NCBI GenBank assembly: GCA_035653295.1
Contig: DASRCB010000241.1
Location: 1 to 14,262, forward strand
Length of the DNA stretch: 14,262 bases
From: DASRCB01 sp035653295
GTDB taxonomy: Bacteria > Acidobacteriota > Terriglobia > Bryobacterales > Bryobacteraceae
Reading direction: 5' to 3'
Positions 1-9,981 of the stretch are shown in pieces. Under the pieces are notes generated by a model. It was not told where the DNA came from and searched no databases. It worked only from the letters and a program-made list of their open reading frames with translations. How positions within the stretch are numbered: position 1 is the stretch's first letter; every line of letters starts with the position of its first letter. The position numbers were made by a program, and so were the translations under genes.

Positions 1-23
1 GTCTGTAAACAAGACCGCCTCGC

Positions 24-40
24 GCAGGCGAAACGCCTGC
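24..40. repeat. Perfect palindrome (7-bp stem, 3-nt loop)
   Basis: GCAGGCG, AAA and CGCCTGC form a perfect 7-bp stem with a 3-base loop, 30 bases ahead of the first gene. No T-tract follows on either strand, so it is not a standard intrinsic terminator. Short CAGGC-AAA-GCCTG hairpins followed by CTACA-like sequence seem, from memory, to recur between genes in Solibacter-like genomes. It may therefore belong to a dispersed REP-like family, but only one copy is visible here. Confidence 0.4.
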
Positions 41-69
41 TCTACATTACACTTGTGCAAAGCTGAGGT

Positions 70-1830
70 TTGGAAGTTATTCCCAAGACTGCGTTTTGTG
101 TCTGCGCGCTCATTGCGGCCGCGGTTCCGGTTGGCGCCATAGCGCCCGCGGGCTGTGACGGAACGCCCGCATATTCGCCCTGCGAGCTGTATTTCGACCT
201 CCCGGCCGGGAAGGCCGATCCGTGGGCAACTGCAAATCTGGATATCGAGTTTCGGGGGCCGAACTACCACACTTACCTCATGCCTGCGTATTGGGACGGG
301 CAGCGCCTGGTGGTTCGGTTCGCGCCAACCCAGCCCGGCAAGTGGATTTACCGAATCTCCGGCAATCTTGCGGCGTATGACGGCAAGCAGGGCTCATTCA
401 ACGCGGTCCAGTCCGACTCTCCGGGGTTTCTGATTCCCGCAAACACGCATCACTGGGCGACGTTCAACGAGCAGGTGGTGATCGACCCGAGGAAGCCGCA
501 TTTGTGGATCAGCGATGTCGCCGATCGCCTGCCGTTCGCCTCCGATGCCGAATTCGAAACCACGCTGCACAACGCGATCCAGAACAAATTCACCCATCTC
601 CGTATCGACGTCCTGGGCGCGGCCGCCGACTCCGCGCACGTCTTTCCGCAGGGCCGGCCAGACCCGAACTTCTTCGACCAGCTCGACCGCCGACTGCTGG
701 AGGTCAACAAACGCGGGATCGTAACGGACATGGTGCTGGCCGCGAATCCCGACATCATCCGGCATACCTTCCCCGACTGGCAGTCGCGGGCCCGCTTCAT
801 CCGTTATCTCGTCGCCCGCTACTCGGCGCTGAACATGACCTGGGAGGGCGTGCTGGAGTGGGAGGATTACACGGGTGCGCGGGCGCTGTTGAAAGAGCTC
901 GGTGAGGACATCAAAAAGACCGACCCGTATGGCCATCCGCGTTCGACGAACGCCAGGATTACCGCATCGCCGCTGATGTCCGACGGGTGGATGAATTTCA
1001 TCATTACCCGTAACACGCAGCCCGGCGACGAGCAGATCGGCTCGGTGGAGCATCAGCTCTACGCCGTGCCGTTTGTCGCGCTGACCACGGCGGACCGGCT
1101 GTGGTCATCAACGGTCAGCGGCGAATATCCGATGTTCGAGGGCGGCCAGACCTTCGAAGCGAAGCACTGGTATGAGCTGATCTCCGACACCAGGCACTGG
1201 GAGATGGAGCCGTATTTCGACGTGGACGGCGGCGGCGCCATCGCGCTGCGCGGCATCGAATGCATCCTCTACGTGGATAAGCCGGGGCCGCCCGTCGAAG
1301 TGCTGATCGACAAGCACAAATACGATGTCTCGTGGTTCAATCCCCTCAGCGGCGAGTCGATTCCCGTGAAGGATTTCAAAGGCGAGCACTTCACCGGTAC
1401 GCCGCCGGATACGTCGCACCCGTGGCTGCTCGATATCGCGCGCGAGTCGCACAAGGAATCGATGCTGCACTCGGTGCGCTTCCAGTCAGTGGACGTGATT
1501 CTCCAGGAGATCGATCAAACCGGCACGAAAACTCCATACGAGATTGTTCGGCCGACCGAAGATACGCTGCCCATGAATGTCCCCGTACCTTATGAGGCGA
1601 AGATCAAAAAGCAGACTCGCGGGACCCGCACGATGATGTATGTCTGGACCGGCGAAGTGGCCGGGGGCACGGAAGGTTTTCGCGTTCTGGGCACCGGCGA
1701 CCACGGATCATTTACCGTTCCGAAGGTCTTCGCCGGACACCCGGGCGGCACGCTGGACGTGCGCGTGACGGCCATTAACGCGAACGGGAAGGCCTACGTT
1801 CTGGACAAGCTGTACACTCTCGGGCAGTGA
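70..1830 (+). CDS. Secreted DUF5060-domain putative glycoside hydrolase
   Basis: A 586-residue protein that probably acts on a polysaccharide outside the cytoplasm; its substrate is unknown. Residues 7-25 form a hydrophobic signal peptide with likely cleavage after AIA (about residue 25). Residues 40-113 match the DUF5060 immunoglobulin-like domain, including WDGQRLVVRFAPTQPGKW. Residues 125-420 look like a TIM-barrel of the DUF4038/cellulase-like clan, and residues 465-586 like a C-terminal beta domain. The segment WEGVLEWEDY (258-267) sits where relatives carry a W-x-x-x-N-E acid/base motif, so E265 is a candidate but the preceding Asn is Trp. GEYPMFEGG (351-359) may hold the nucleophile. 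The start is TTG: an in-frame stop lies at 64-66 and no other ATG, GTG or TTG occurs before the signal peptide. GAGG at 65-68 is too close to TTG for a normal Shine-Dalgarno site. The stop overlaps the tsaB start by 4 bases. The family call is firm; hydrolase activity is inferred. Confidence 0.82.
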   Translation: MEVIPKTAFCVCALIAAAVPVGAIAPAGCDGTPAYSPCELYFDLPAGKADPWATANLDIEFRGPNYHTYLMPAYWDGQRLVVRFAPTQPGKWIYRISGNLAAYDGKQGSFNAVQSDSPGFLIPANTHHWATFNEQVVIDPRKPHLWISDVADRLPFASDAEFETTLHNAIQNKFTHLRIDVLGAAADSAHVFPQGRPDPNFFDQLDRRLLEVNKRGIVTDMVLAANPDIIRHTFPDWQSRARFIRYLVARYSALNMTWEGVLEWEDYTGARALLKELGEDIKKTDPYGHPRSTNARITASPLMSDGWMNFIITRNTQPGDEQIGSVEHQLYAVPFVALTTADRLWSSTVSGEYPMFEGGQTFEAKHWYELISDTRHWEMEPYFDVDGGGAIALRGIECILYVDKPGPPVEVLIDKHKYDVSWFNPLSGESIPVKDFKGEHFTGTPPDTSHPWLLDIARESHKESMLHSVRFQSVDVILQEIDQTGTKTPYEIVRPTEDTLPMNVPVPYEAKIKKQTRGTRTMMYVWTGEVAGGTEGFRVLGTGDHGSFTVPKVFAGHPGGTLDVRVTAINANGKAYVLDKLYTLGQ

Positions 1831-2474
1831 TTCTCGCCGTCGATACGACCTCGGAATTCGGCAGCCTGGCGCTGATGCGCGCGCCGGACATGATCGACGA
1901 GTTGCCGCTTCATTCCCCCGAAGGGTTCGCGCACATCCTTTTCGACCACATCCAGCGGCTGCTCGATCGCAACTCCGCCGGCGCGGCCGATGTGCGCTGC
2001 TTCGCGGCGGCGGCCGGACCAGGCTCGTTCACCGGTGTCCGCGTGGGGCTCGCCGCCGTGAAGGGCCTGGCCGAAGCGGTCGATCGGCCCGCCGTCGCAG
2101 TTTCCAACCTGCAGGCCCTCGCGGTTTTCGGCTCGCGCCCGCTCCGGGCAACGCTGCTGGATGCCCGGCGCGGCCAGATCTACGGCGCGGTTTACGATGC
2201 TCAGCTTCGGCCTGTCTTGCCGGAGATGGTCACCTCGCTGCCGCATTGGATTGCCGGTCTGCCGCCCGGGGACCTGGAGTTTATCTCCACCGACCTGGCG
2301 CCGTTCCGGCACATTCTGCCCGAAGCGCCCATCGTTGCCGCGCCGCGCGCCCTGGCGGCTGCGGTGGCGCGGGTCGCGTGGGAACGCTGGCAGAACGGCC
2401 AGGCGCAGGATCCCGCGGCGCTGGACGCCAATTACGTCCGCCGCTCTGATGCCGAGCTGTTCTGGAAAGAATGA
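1827..2474 (+). CDS. tsaB: tRNA threonylcarbamoyladenosine biosynthesis protein TsaB
   Basis: TsaB is the non-catalytic partner that dimerises with TsaD and, with TsaE, transfers threonylcarbamoyl from TsaC product to A37 of ANN-decoding tRNAs in the cytoplasm. The 215-residue length is normal. The ASKHA-fold N-terminus MILAVDTTSEFGSLAL and the hallmark GPGSFTGVRVGL (64-75) followed by KGLAEA are present, as is the C-terminal ANYVRRSDAEL (201-211). The GTG start lies in the GTGA shared with the upstream stop, and the gene ends in ATGA shared with the ROK gene, so all three are probably translationally coupled. No tsaD, tsaE or rimI is visible here, though tsaB often neighbours rimI in other genomes. 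The identification is confident. Confidence 0.95.
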   Translation: MILAVDTTSEFGSLALMRAPDMIDELPLHSPEGFAHILFDHIQRLLDRNSAGAADVRCFAAAAGPGSFTGVRVGLAAVKGLAEAVDRPAVAVSNLQALAVFGSRPLRATLLDARRGQIYGAVYDAQLRPVLPEMVTSLPHWIAGLPPGDLEFISTDLAPFRHILPEAPIVAAPRALAAAVARVAWERWQNGQAQDPAALDANYVRRSDAELFWKE

Positions 2475-3328
2475 AACGCGTACTGGGCATCGATATCGGC
2501 GGGCGCACTACCAAGCTCGCGCTGGTATCGCCGAATGGCGCCACGGAGGGAATCACCTCCATCGAGACCAGTGCGGACAGCTTCCTCGAGCGCGTCTTCG
2601 CAGCCGCCGCGTCGCTCGGCCCGTTCGAAGGCGTGGGCATCTCGCTCGCCGGTTTCGTCAATGACGAGCGCACGGCCATGTTCTACAACCCCAACATCGC
2701 CTGGCTGCAGGGATGTCCGCTCACATCCGCATTCGAAGAACGCTTTCGCCTGCCGGTGGCGCTCGATGCCGATTCCAACGCCGCCGCGCTGGCCGAGTAC
2801 CGTGTGGGTGTGGGCCGCGGGTCGAAGCGCTTCCTCTCCCTGGTGATCGGCACCGGCGTAGGCGGCGGCATGGTCATCGACGGCGAAATTGCACGAGTGG
2901 CCCACGGCGGCCTGGGCGATATCGGGCACGTGATCGTCGAGCCGTTCGGGCGCGAGTGCGGTTCCGGCTGCCGAGGCTGCGCCGAGGCCACGATCTCCGC
3001 GCCCGCGATCGAAGCGCGGGCCGGCGGCATCAGTGTGCGCGAGCTGCTCGCACGAGCCGAGGCCCGCGATCGGGCGACGACCGAGATCTTCACCGAAGCT
3101 GGCCGGCTGCTCGGTGTCGCGATCGCGTCCCAGGCCGTCATCCTGTTCCCGGACGTCGTCTCCATCGCGGGAGGCGTTGCCGAAGCGGGGGACCTGTTAC
3201 TGGCGCCGGCGCGCGAGGCTTTCCACGCTCTTGTTGGACCGTTCTATCGCGACGGTGTGGTCATCGCCAAAGCCGCGCTGGGCTGGCAGGCGCCGCTGGT
3301 CGGCGCGGCACTGCCGTTATTCGACTGA
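2471..3328 (+). CDS. ROK-family protein (sugar kinase-like)
   Basis: ROK proteins are ATP-dependent sugar kinases (glucose, N-acetylglucosamine, N-acetylmannosamine) or derived regulators. This 285-residue protein has no N-terminal DNA-binding domain, so it is kinase-type. Phosphate loop 1 is DIGGRTTKLAL (8-18), the glycine-rich loop is IGTGVGGG (126-133), and SIAGGVAEAGDLL (231-243) is the adenosine-side motif. The catalytic-base Asp is D101 in ADSNAAALAE, but the usual preceding sugar-binding Asn is Ala100. The GExGH motif reads GDIGH (149-153), with Asp in place of Glu. H153, C163 and C170 match zinc ligands, while the expected CxC second Cys is Ser165 and an extra Cys lies at 167. E172 of the GCxE motif is kept. 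It starts in the ATGA shared with tsaB and ends 2 bases from the convergent deacetylase gene. The substrate is not predictable. Confidence 0.88.
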   Translation: MKRVLGIDIGGRTTKLALVSPNGATEGITSIETSADSFLERVFAAAASLGPFEGVGISLAGFVNDERTAMFYNPNIAWLQGCPLTSAFEERFRLPVALDADSNAAALAEYRVGVGRGSKRFLSLVIGTGVGGGMVIDGEIARVAHGGLGDIGHVIVEPFGRECGSGCRGCAEATISAPAIEARAGGISVRELLARAEARDRATTEIFTEAGRLLGVAIASQAVILFPDVVSIAGGVAEAGDLLLAPAREAFHALVGPFYRDGVVIAKAALGWQAPLVGAALPLFD

Positions 3329-3330
3329 GA

Positions 3331-4233
3331 CTACTTCGCGGGATACATGCGGTCGCGAATCTCTTTCCACCCAACCAGCTTCACGTGCTCGGACTCGAGC
3401 AGATGCTTGAAATCGTCGCTGGTGATGGTATCGAAGTCGTGCTGCCGCCACGCGCTGCCGTAGGCGGGGTGGTCTTCGGTGATGGCGCGCAGCTCCTCGT
3501 TGTCGTAACCGAGGTGCACGATCATCTCCGTCAGGCCGGGCTTGAGCGATTTGATGACCTTGCGGTAATGAGCCATCCAGTCTTCCGGCATAACGTTGTC
3601 GGGCATGGGCGTCAGCGCGTCCGGCTCGATATCGGTGTCCTGAAGCAGCCTGCGCATGGCTTCCGGCGCGTTCGGCACGCGCGGCGCGAAGAACGGGATC
3701 TTATATTCCCGCGCCACTTTTACGTACGTGGCGAAATACTTCGGGACGAACAGCGTGCCCATGTGGCTGTCCAGGTGCGTCGGCCGGAGGCCCACTTTCA
3801 GCGCGCGCTCGATCTGCGCCCGGATCTCGCGCTCCACTTCCTCGGGGCTGGCGTGCTCCGTGACCGGCGCAACTTCCGGCCACAGATACCCATTCGGATC
3901 CAGCAATCCTGGAACGTCGGGCGCAAGCGGCCCCCAGCGGTAGTTCTTCCACTCGGCTGTGAGCGTGAGATGCAGGCCGAGATCGGCGCCGGAATGATCC
4001 TTCCACCAGGCCGCGACCTCCGTCAGCCATGGGCATGGAACCATGATGCTGGCCGCCGTCGCCGCCCGCTGCTCGAGCGCCGCAAAGCTGGCGCGATCCA
4101 CCGCATGGGCCACGGCAAGATCGTCGGCGTGAATGATGAGCGCCTTCGTGCCGGGCGGATACCCGAGCTGCTCGGCGCCGTCGCGCCCGAACACTGCGCA
4201 GGCACATAAAACCAGAAGAATGTATCGAAACAT
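3331..4233 (-). CDS. Exported YdjC/ChbG-like carbohydrate deacetylase
   Basis: YdjC-family proteins (ChbG, HpnK) are metal-dependent deacetylases of acetylated amino sugars; ChbG removes one acetyl group from chitooligosaccharides. This 300-residue protein has the family metal-site pattern: HADD (35-38), GLHLTL (86-91), THLDSH (152-157) and a late HLGYD (240-244). An N-terminal hydrophobic stretch, FRYILLVLCACAVFG (2-16), looks like a signal peptide, which is unusual because ChbG itself is cytoplasmic; a lipoprotein cleavage at Cys is possible but the lipobox is poor. I chose ATG at 4233 because GGAG (4239-4242) lies 5 bases upstream. A GTG at 4239, overlapping the DUF3999 stop as GTGA, would add only two residues. 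It is the third gene of the DUF2339-DUF3999 run, so the substrate is probably an envelope or extracellular glycan (inference). Confidence 0.85.
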   Translation of the reverse strand: MFRYILLVLCACAVFGRDGAEQLGYPPGTKALIIHADDLAVAHAVDRASFAALEQRAATAASIMVPCPWLTEVAAWWKDHSGADLGLHLTLTAEWKNYRWGPLAPDVPGLLDPNGYLWPEVAPVTEHASPEEVEREIRAQIERALKVGLRPTHLDSHMGTLFVPKYFATYVKVAREYKIPFFAPRVPNAPEAMRRLLQDTDIEPDALTPMPDNVMPEDWMAHYRKVIKSLKPGLTEMIVHLGYDNEELRAITEDHPAYGSAWRQHDFDTITSDDFKHLLESEHVKLVGWKEIRDRMYPAK

Positions 4234-4235
4234 TT

Positions 4236-5522
4236 TCACTCCGTTGCCGTCCGGCCGAACTTTTCCGACGCCTCACGAAGAATCTTCAACAGCATGTACA
4301 CCAGCGCGAGCGTCGCAGCGGCAAGAACCACGTATACCAGCCATGGCAGCCGTTGCGAAAGCGGCTGCGCTTCGGGCTGGTACGCGGGGTTCGCGCGCTC
4401 GGCGCCGAGCATGACCCGTACAGGCGCACGCTGCTGGTCGGGCGACATGCGTGCGGCCATATCGTAATGGGGCGCCAGCGCCCTGCGGTTCCCGTAGTAA
4501 AGACGCAGGGGCGGGGCGACCGCCGCGTCAGCCTCAAACATCACCTCCCGCGCGGCCCCCGCGGCGCCGGCGTTCGTGATCCGCAGTGGCGCGTTGCGGT
4601 CGTCGGTAACGATCAGCTTCAGATGATGCGCAAACGTTTCGGCAAAGCCGATGACCGGTTCCGGCGAGGATGCGTCGTCGCGCCGGGCCAGGTCGCCGGA
4701 GGCGATCTCAACCGGATCGGCGGGATCGTCGATGTTCTGCAGCCGAAACGGCCGGGAAAATCCGATTTCCTCGGTCGCGAGCCGCAGCCTGTCCAGCGGG
4801 ACGCGCGCTCTCAGATCGATGCGCCAGATGGAAGCGGGACGGCCGTCGACGCGATCCGGTTCACGCGATTGCAGCGCTGCCGGATACGAGGCATTCTCGG
4901 CCCTCATGTTCATGGTGCGCCGCACGCGGATGTCCTGGATCTCCGGCGCCGAGCGGTCCGCCTGCGGGTCTCGCTCGATACGGACCCGCAGATACCGGAA
5001 TCGGCTCACGGGATAAACGATCGCCTTCTGCTCTACCGTGCGGTCCTGCGCTGAGAAACGGAACAGGATGGCGTCCCTGGCCAGCGTCGACCAGTGGTCG
5101 CCATCGGCGCTGCCCTCCACCTCCGCGGTACGGCGGAAGTTTGAGCCGGCGCTGTCCATATCCACTTCGTTATGCTCCTGCGGCTCTTCGCCGAGATCGC
5201 AGGAGATCTCCGCCGATGCGCCCTGCACGGCCTTATTGAATACGCGCGGCTGGAAATCCGTGCTGCTCTCGACGGCGCGCCGAACGCGCAGCACATAAGC
5301 GACCTCGCGGCCGCTGCTGTCGTACAGGCGCAGGTCCGCGCCATCCGGCCGGGCTTTGTCCAGCGTCTCGGCGTCGAGCAGGAAATCGACCAGCACGGGC
5401 CCGCGCGGACTCTGGATTTCTTTGAAATAGCGCCACGCCGTGAGGGGTTCCGGCGCGCCGGGAGCCTGGGCGCTGCCCGCCGCGGCCAGCGTGACACACA
5501 CAACGACCAATTTGTTCTTCAT
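4236..5522 (-). CDS. DUF3999 family membrane-anchored envelope protein
   Basis: A 428-residue protein of unknown function. It has a signal peptide (about residues 1-20, LVVVCVTLAAAGSAQA), a long beta-rich extracytoplasmic part, and one transmembrane helix near the C-terminus (RLPWLVYVVLAAATLALVYML, about 391-411, extending slightly further) followed by a short basic tail. Residues 128-181 resemble a discoidin/galactose-binding-like fold (GSADGDHWSTLARD, then YPVSRFRYLRVRI), and a similar segment seems to recur around 230-307, suggesting carbohydrate or protein binding. The DUF3999 call rests on this architecture and on adjacency to DUF2339, a pairing known from other bacteria. The ATG at 5522 overlaps the DUF2339 stop as ATGA, with AAGGGAA about 10 bases upstream. 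An open frame continues to 5750, but that part is Arg/His-rich out-of-frame translation of the DUF2339 gene and lacks a signal peptide. Confidence 0.8.
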   Translation of the reverse strand: MKNKLVVVCVTLAAAGSAQAPGAPEPLTAWRYFKEIQSPRGPVLVDFLLDAETLDKARPDGADLRLYDSSGREVAYVLRVRRAVESSTDFQPRVFNKAVQGASAEISCDLGEEPQEHNEVDMDSAGSNFRRTAEVEGSADGDHWSTLARDAILFRFSAQDRTVEQKAIVYPVSRFRYLRVRIERDPQADRSAPEIQDIRVRRTMNMRAENASYPAALQSREPDRVDGRPASIWRIDLRARVPLDRLRLATEEIGFSRPFRLQNIDDPADPVEIASGDLARRDDASSPEPVIGFAETFAHHLKLIVTDDRNAPLRITNAGAAGAAREVMFEADAAVAPPLRLYYGNRRALAPHYDMAARMSPDQQRAPVRVMLGAERANPAYQPEAQPLSQRLPWLVYVVLAAATLALVYMLLKILREASEKFGRTATE

Positions 5523-7378
5523 GGGGCCTGTTCCCTTCGGGGGCCTCGCTGGTACGTCCACGCCACGCGCAGGAGAATGAGACCAAGCGCCAGCAGTGCG
5601 ACGATGCGATAGAACTGCCGCATTTCGGAGATGTCGATCAACAGAGCCTTGCACACGGTGATGCCGAACAGAACGAGTCCGGCAACGCGCACCGGGCGCA
5701 TATGCGCGCGAAACCCGGCCCAGGTCAGTAGCCCGGCGTATACAGACCACAGCAGAGACAACGCCAGTTGGGCGCCCCAGTGCATCTCGCGCATCGTTTC
5801 CGCTGCCGTCGGGCTCGAGCTGTCAATCGCGCGGGACGTGAACCAGGTCCACGCCTCGAGGCTCGATCCCAGCCAGAGCACGAGAAACGCTGCCAGGGCT
5901 ATGGCCAGCGTGCCGCGAGGCGAATCGCCCTCTCGGCGAGCGCGCCAGTGGAGCCACGCTGCGCCGGCAAGGCATGCAACGGTCGCGAGCACTCCCAGGA
6001 AATAGCGGTTCAGCACGGGCGTGAACGGCGCCCGGGAAATCCACGGCGTATCGATGAACAGGAACCGGAACAACGCCAGGCAGAACACGATCGCGGCAAA
6101 AGCCCGCAGCCCGGCCGACGACGTTTTCAGGCCCGCCCAAAACAGCGCCAGAGCCTCCGCACTCCAGCAGATCGTGATCCAGTTCGATTCCAGCTGCACC
6201 GGAATGGCGATCGTCAGCAGCGCCAGCGCCGTCCCGACCGTAACGAACAGCATCGACGAATCGGGCGTTCGCCGCGACATCACCGCCCGCGCAACCCCGG
6301 TGTACACGACGGCAATCAATACCGCCAGTGAACCCATCCACGCATGGTGATCGTCATTGAGCTGCGCGTAACAGGTGGCATAGAAAACGAAAGGATTGAT
6401 CGCGATGCGAATCCATTCTTCCCAACCCGCCGGCCTGCTGCGCAGATGCGGCATCATGTCCGCCAGCAGGAACAGCAGAAATATGACCAGCTGAAAAACA
6501 AGCGCCGCAACGCGTTTATCGGGATGGTAGTGCTCGCTGTACCACGCCCAGAACAGGATCTGCGACCCGGCCCAGGCCAGCGATCCGATCCAGCGCCAGC
6601 TTCGCGCGACAACCACGGCCAGCGTTCCGATGTCGAGAATCGCGATGTAGGTGAACAACGAGACGTACTGATCGCGTCCGGTGCTGAGCAGAATCGGGAC
6701 CAGGAAGCCGCCCGTCACCGCCATAATCGCGATTGCCGGCGCGCGATAACCGACCGCGAGCAGATGCGCCTCGGCCACAATGATCGCCAGGAAAATGAAT
6801 GCGCTGCGCTGGCCGACGAGATGATAATAGGCGAACGCGCCGTAGATAGACAGATAGATAATGGCGATGCCGCCGCCCGTGAGGACCTGCGACAGATATG
6901 GCCAGCCTTTGCGGTGACGGTCGTAGCCCGCCCAGATCAGGACGAGCGAACAGGCGATGCCGAGGATCACGCGGCCGAGTTCATCGATCCAGCGGTTCTC
7001 GAATGCGTATTTGAGGAAGAACGCGGCGGCAGCGAAGATAAGCGCAATCGCGATCCAGCCCACCCAGCGCCGGCCGATGACCACTTCCACGTTCTCCTCT
7101 GGCGCGGAGGGAAGCGGCGGCGGAGAAATCGGGGCCTGCGGTTCTGGCGGCGCAGGCGCCGCTTCCGCAACTGCGGCGGGAATGGGCGGCGGCAACTCCG
7201 GCGCCGCCGCCGGCGACGCGCTCTCTTGCTGCATGACGCGCAGCAGCGCGGCTTCTACGCCGGCGAGCCGGTTTTCGAGACTGCGAATCTTCCGGGTGCG
7301 AACGATGGCCACAATCGGCAGCACGAGAAAGCCGATCGCCGCCAGCAGGGCCAGCACCAGTAATGAATCCGAGTTCAC
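5519..7378 (-). CDS. DUF2339 polytopic membrane protein
   Basis: A 619-residue inner-membrane protein of unknown function. An N-terminal helix (about 5-27) is followed by a short coiled-coil (29-50, heptad Leu/Val) and a Pro/Ala-rich linker (53-95). The family signature GRRWVGWIAIALIFAAAAFFLKYAFE begins at residue 102. After it come many hydrophobic helices, probably 14 or more, to the C-terminus. DUF2339 members in Proteobacteria are often much longer, so this is a compact version. The start is GTG at 7378, the only suitable start in frame. No Shine-Dalgarno site is visible; TATTCT lies just upstream on the minus strand, so a very short leader is possible but unproven. It leads the DUF2339-DUF3999-deacetylase operon, sharing ATGA with the next gene. 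Confidence 0.87.
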   Translation of the reverse strand: MNSDSLLVLALLAAIGFLVLPIVAIVRTRKIRSLENRLAGVEAALLRVMQQESASPAAAPELPPPIPAAVAEAAPAPPEPQAPISPPPLPSAPEENVEVVIGRRWVGWIAIALIFAAAAFFLKYAFENRWIDELGRVILGIACSLVLIWAGYDRHRKGWPYLSQVLTGGGIAIIYLSIYGAFAYYHLVGQRSAFIFLAIIVAEAHLLAVGYRAPAIAIMAVTGGFLVPILLSTGRDQYVSLFTYIAILDIGTLAVVVARSWRWIGSLAWAGSQILFWAWYSEHYHPDKRVAALVFQLVIFLLFLLADMMPHLRSRPAGWEEWIRIAINPFVFYATCYAQLNDDHHAWMGSLAVLIAVVYTGVARAVMSRRTPDSSMLFVTVGTALALLTIAIPVQLESNWITICWSAEALALFWAGLKTSSAGLRAFAAIVFCLALFRFLFIDTPWISRAPFTPVLNRYFLGVLATVACLAGAAWLHWRARREGDSPRGTLAIALAAFLVLWLGSSLEAWTWFTSRAIDSSSPTAAETMREMHWGAQLALSLLWSVYAGLLTWAGFRAHMRPVRVAGLVLFGITVCKALLIDISEMRQFYRIVALLALGLILLRVAWTYQRGPRREQAP

Positions 7379-7445
7379 AGTGTGGTTACAGAATACATGA
7401 GTCCGGCACTGTTACGCTCTGACGGCAAATCCACTGGCGCTGAAA

Positions 7446-7481
7446 GCAAAAGGCCGGCGCCACGAATACGTGACGCCGGCC
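7446..7481 (-). terminator. Intrinsic terminator after clpC
   Basis: Read on the minus strand, GGCCGGCG pairs with CGCCGGCC, and after one mismatch CACG pairs with CGTG around a 4-base loop (7452-7481). The stem is followed by TTTTGCTTT. It lies about 20 bases past the clpC stop and is well placed to end the clpC transcript before the DUF2339 gene. The rest of the 7379-7500 gap holds no gene that I can see. Confidence 0.82.
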
Positions 7482-7500
7482 CTGGGTCTTGTTGGCCCGA

Positions 7501-9973
<2,473 letters not shown>

Positions 9974-9981
<8 letters not shown>

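Noticed and set aside
3335..3359. TTCGCG...CGCGAA inverted repeat at the ROK/deacetylase convergent junction
   Set aside because: It is a 6-bp stem with a 13-base loop inside the deacetylase coding sequence and no T-tract, so I do not call it a bidirectional terminator.
2713..4209. 498-codon open frame on the + strand
   Set aside because: It spans the ROK gene in another frame and the antisense of the deacetylase gene; its Arg-rich translation shows no domain.
5523..5750. N-terminal extension of the DUF3999 protein
   Set aside because: The extension is an out-of-frame reading of the DUF2339 gene; ATG at 5522 gives a proper signal peptide and an ATGA overlap.
6344..7363. 339-codon open frame on the + strand
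   Set aside because: It is antisense to the DUF2339 gene, with an Arg/Asp/Gln-rich, low-complexity product typical of reverse-strand frames in GC-rich genes, and has no recognisable domain.
7387..7393. TATTCT on the minus strand as a -10 box for the DUF2339 operon
   Set aside because: No -35 hexamer lies at a suitable distance, and the implied leader would be only a few bases, so support is too weak for a feature.
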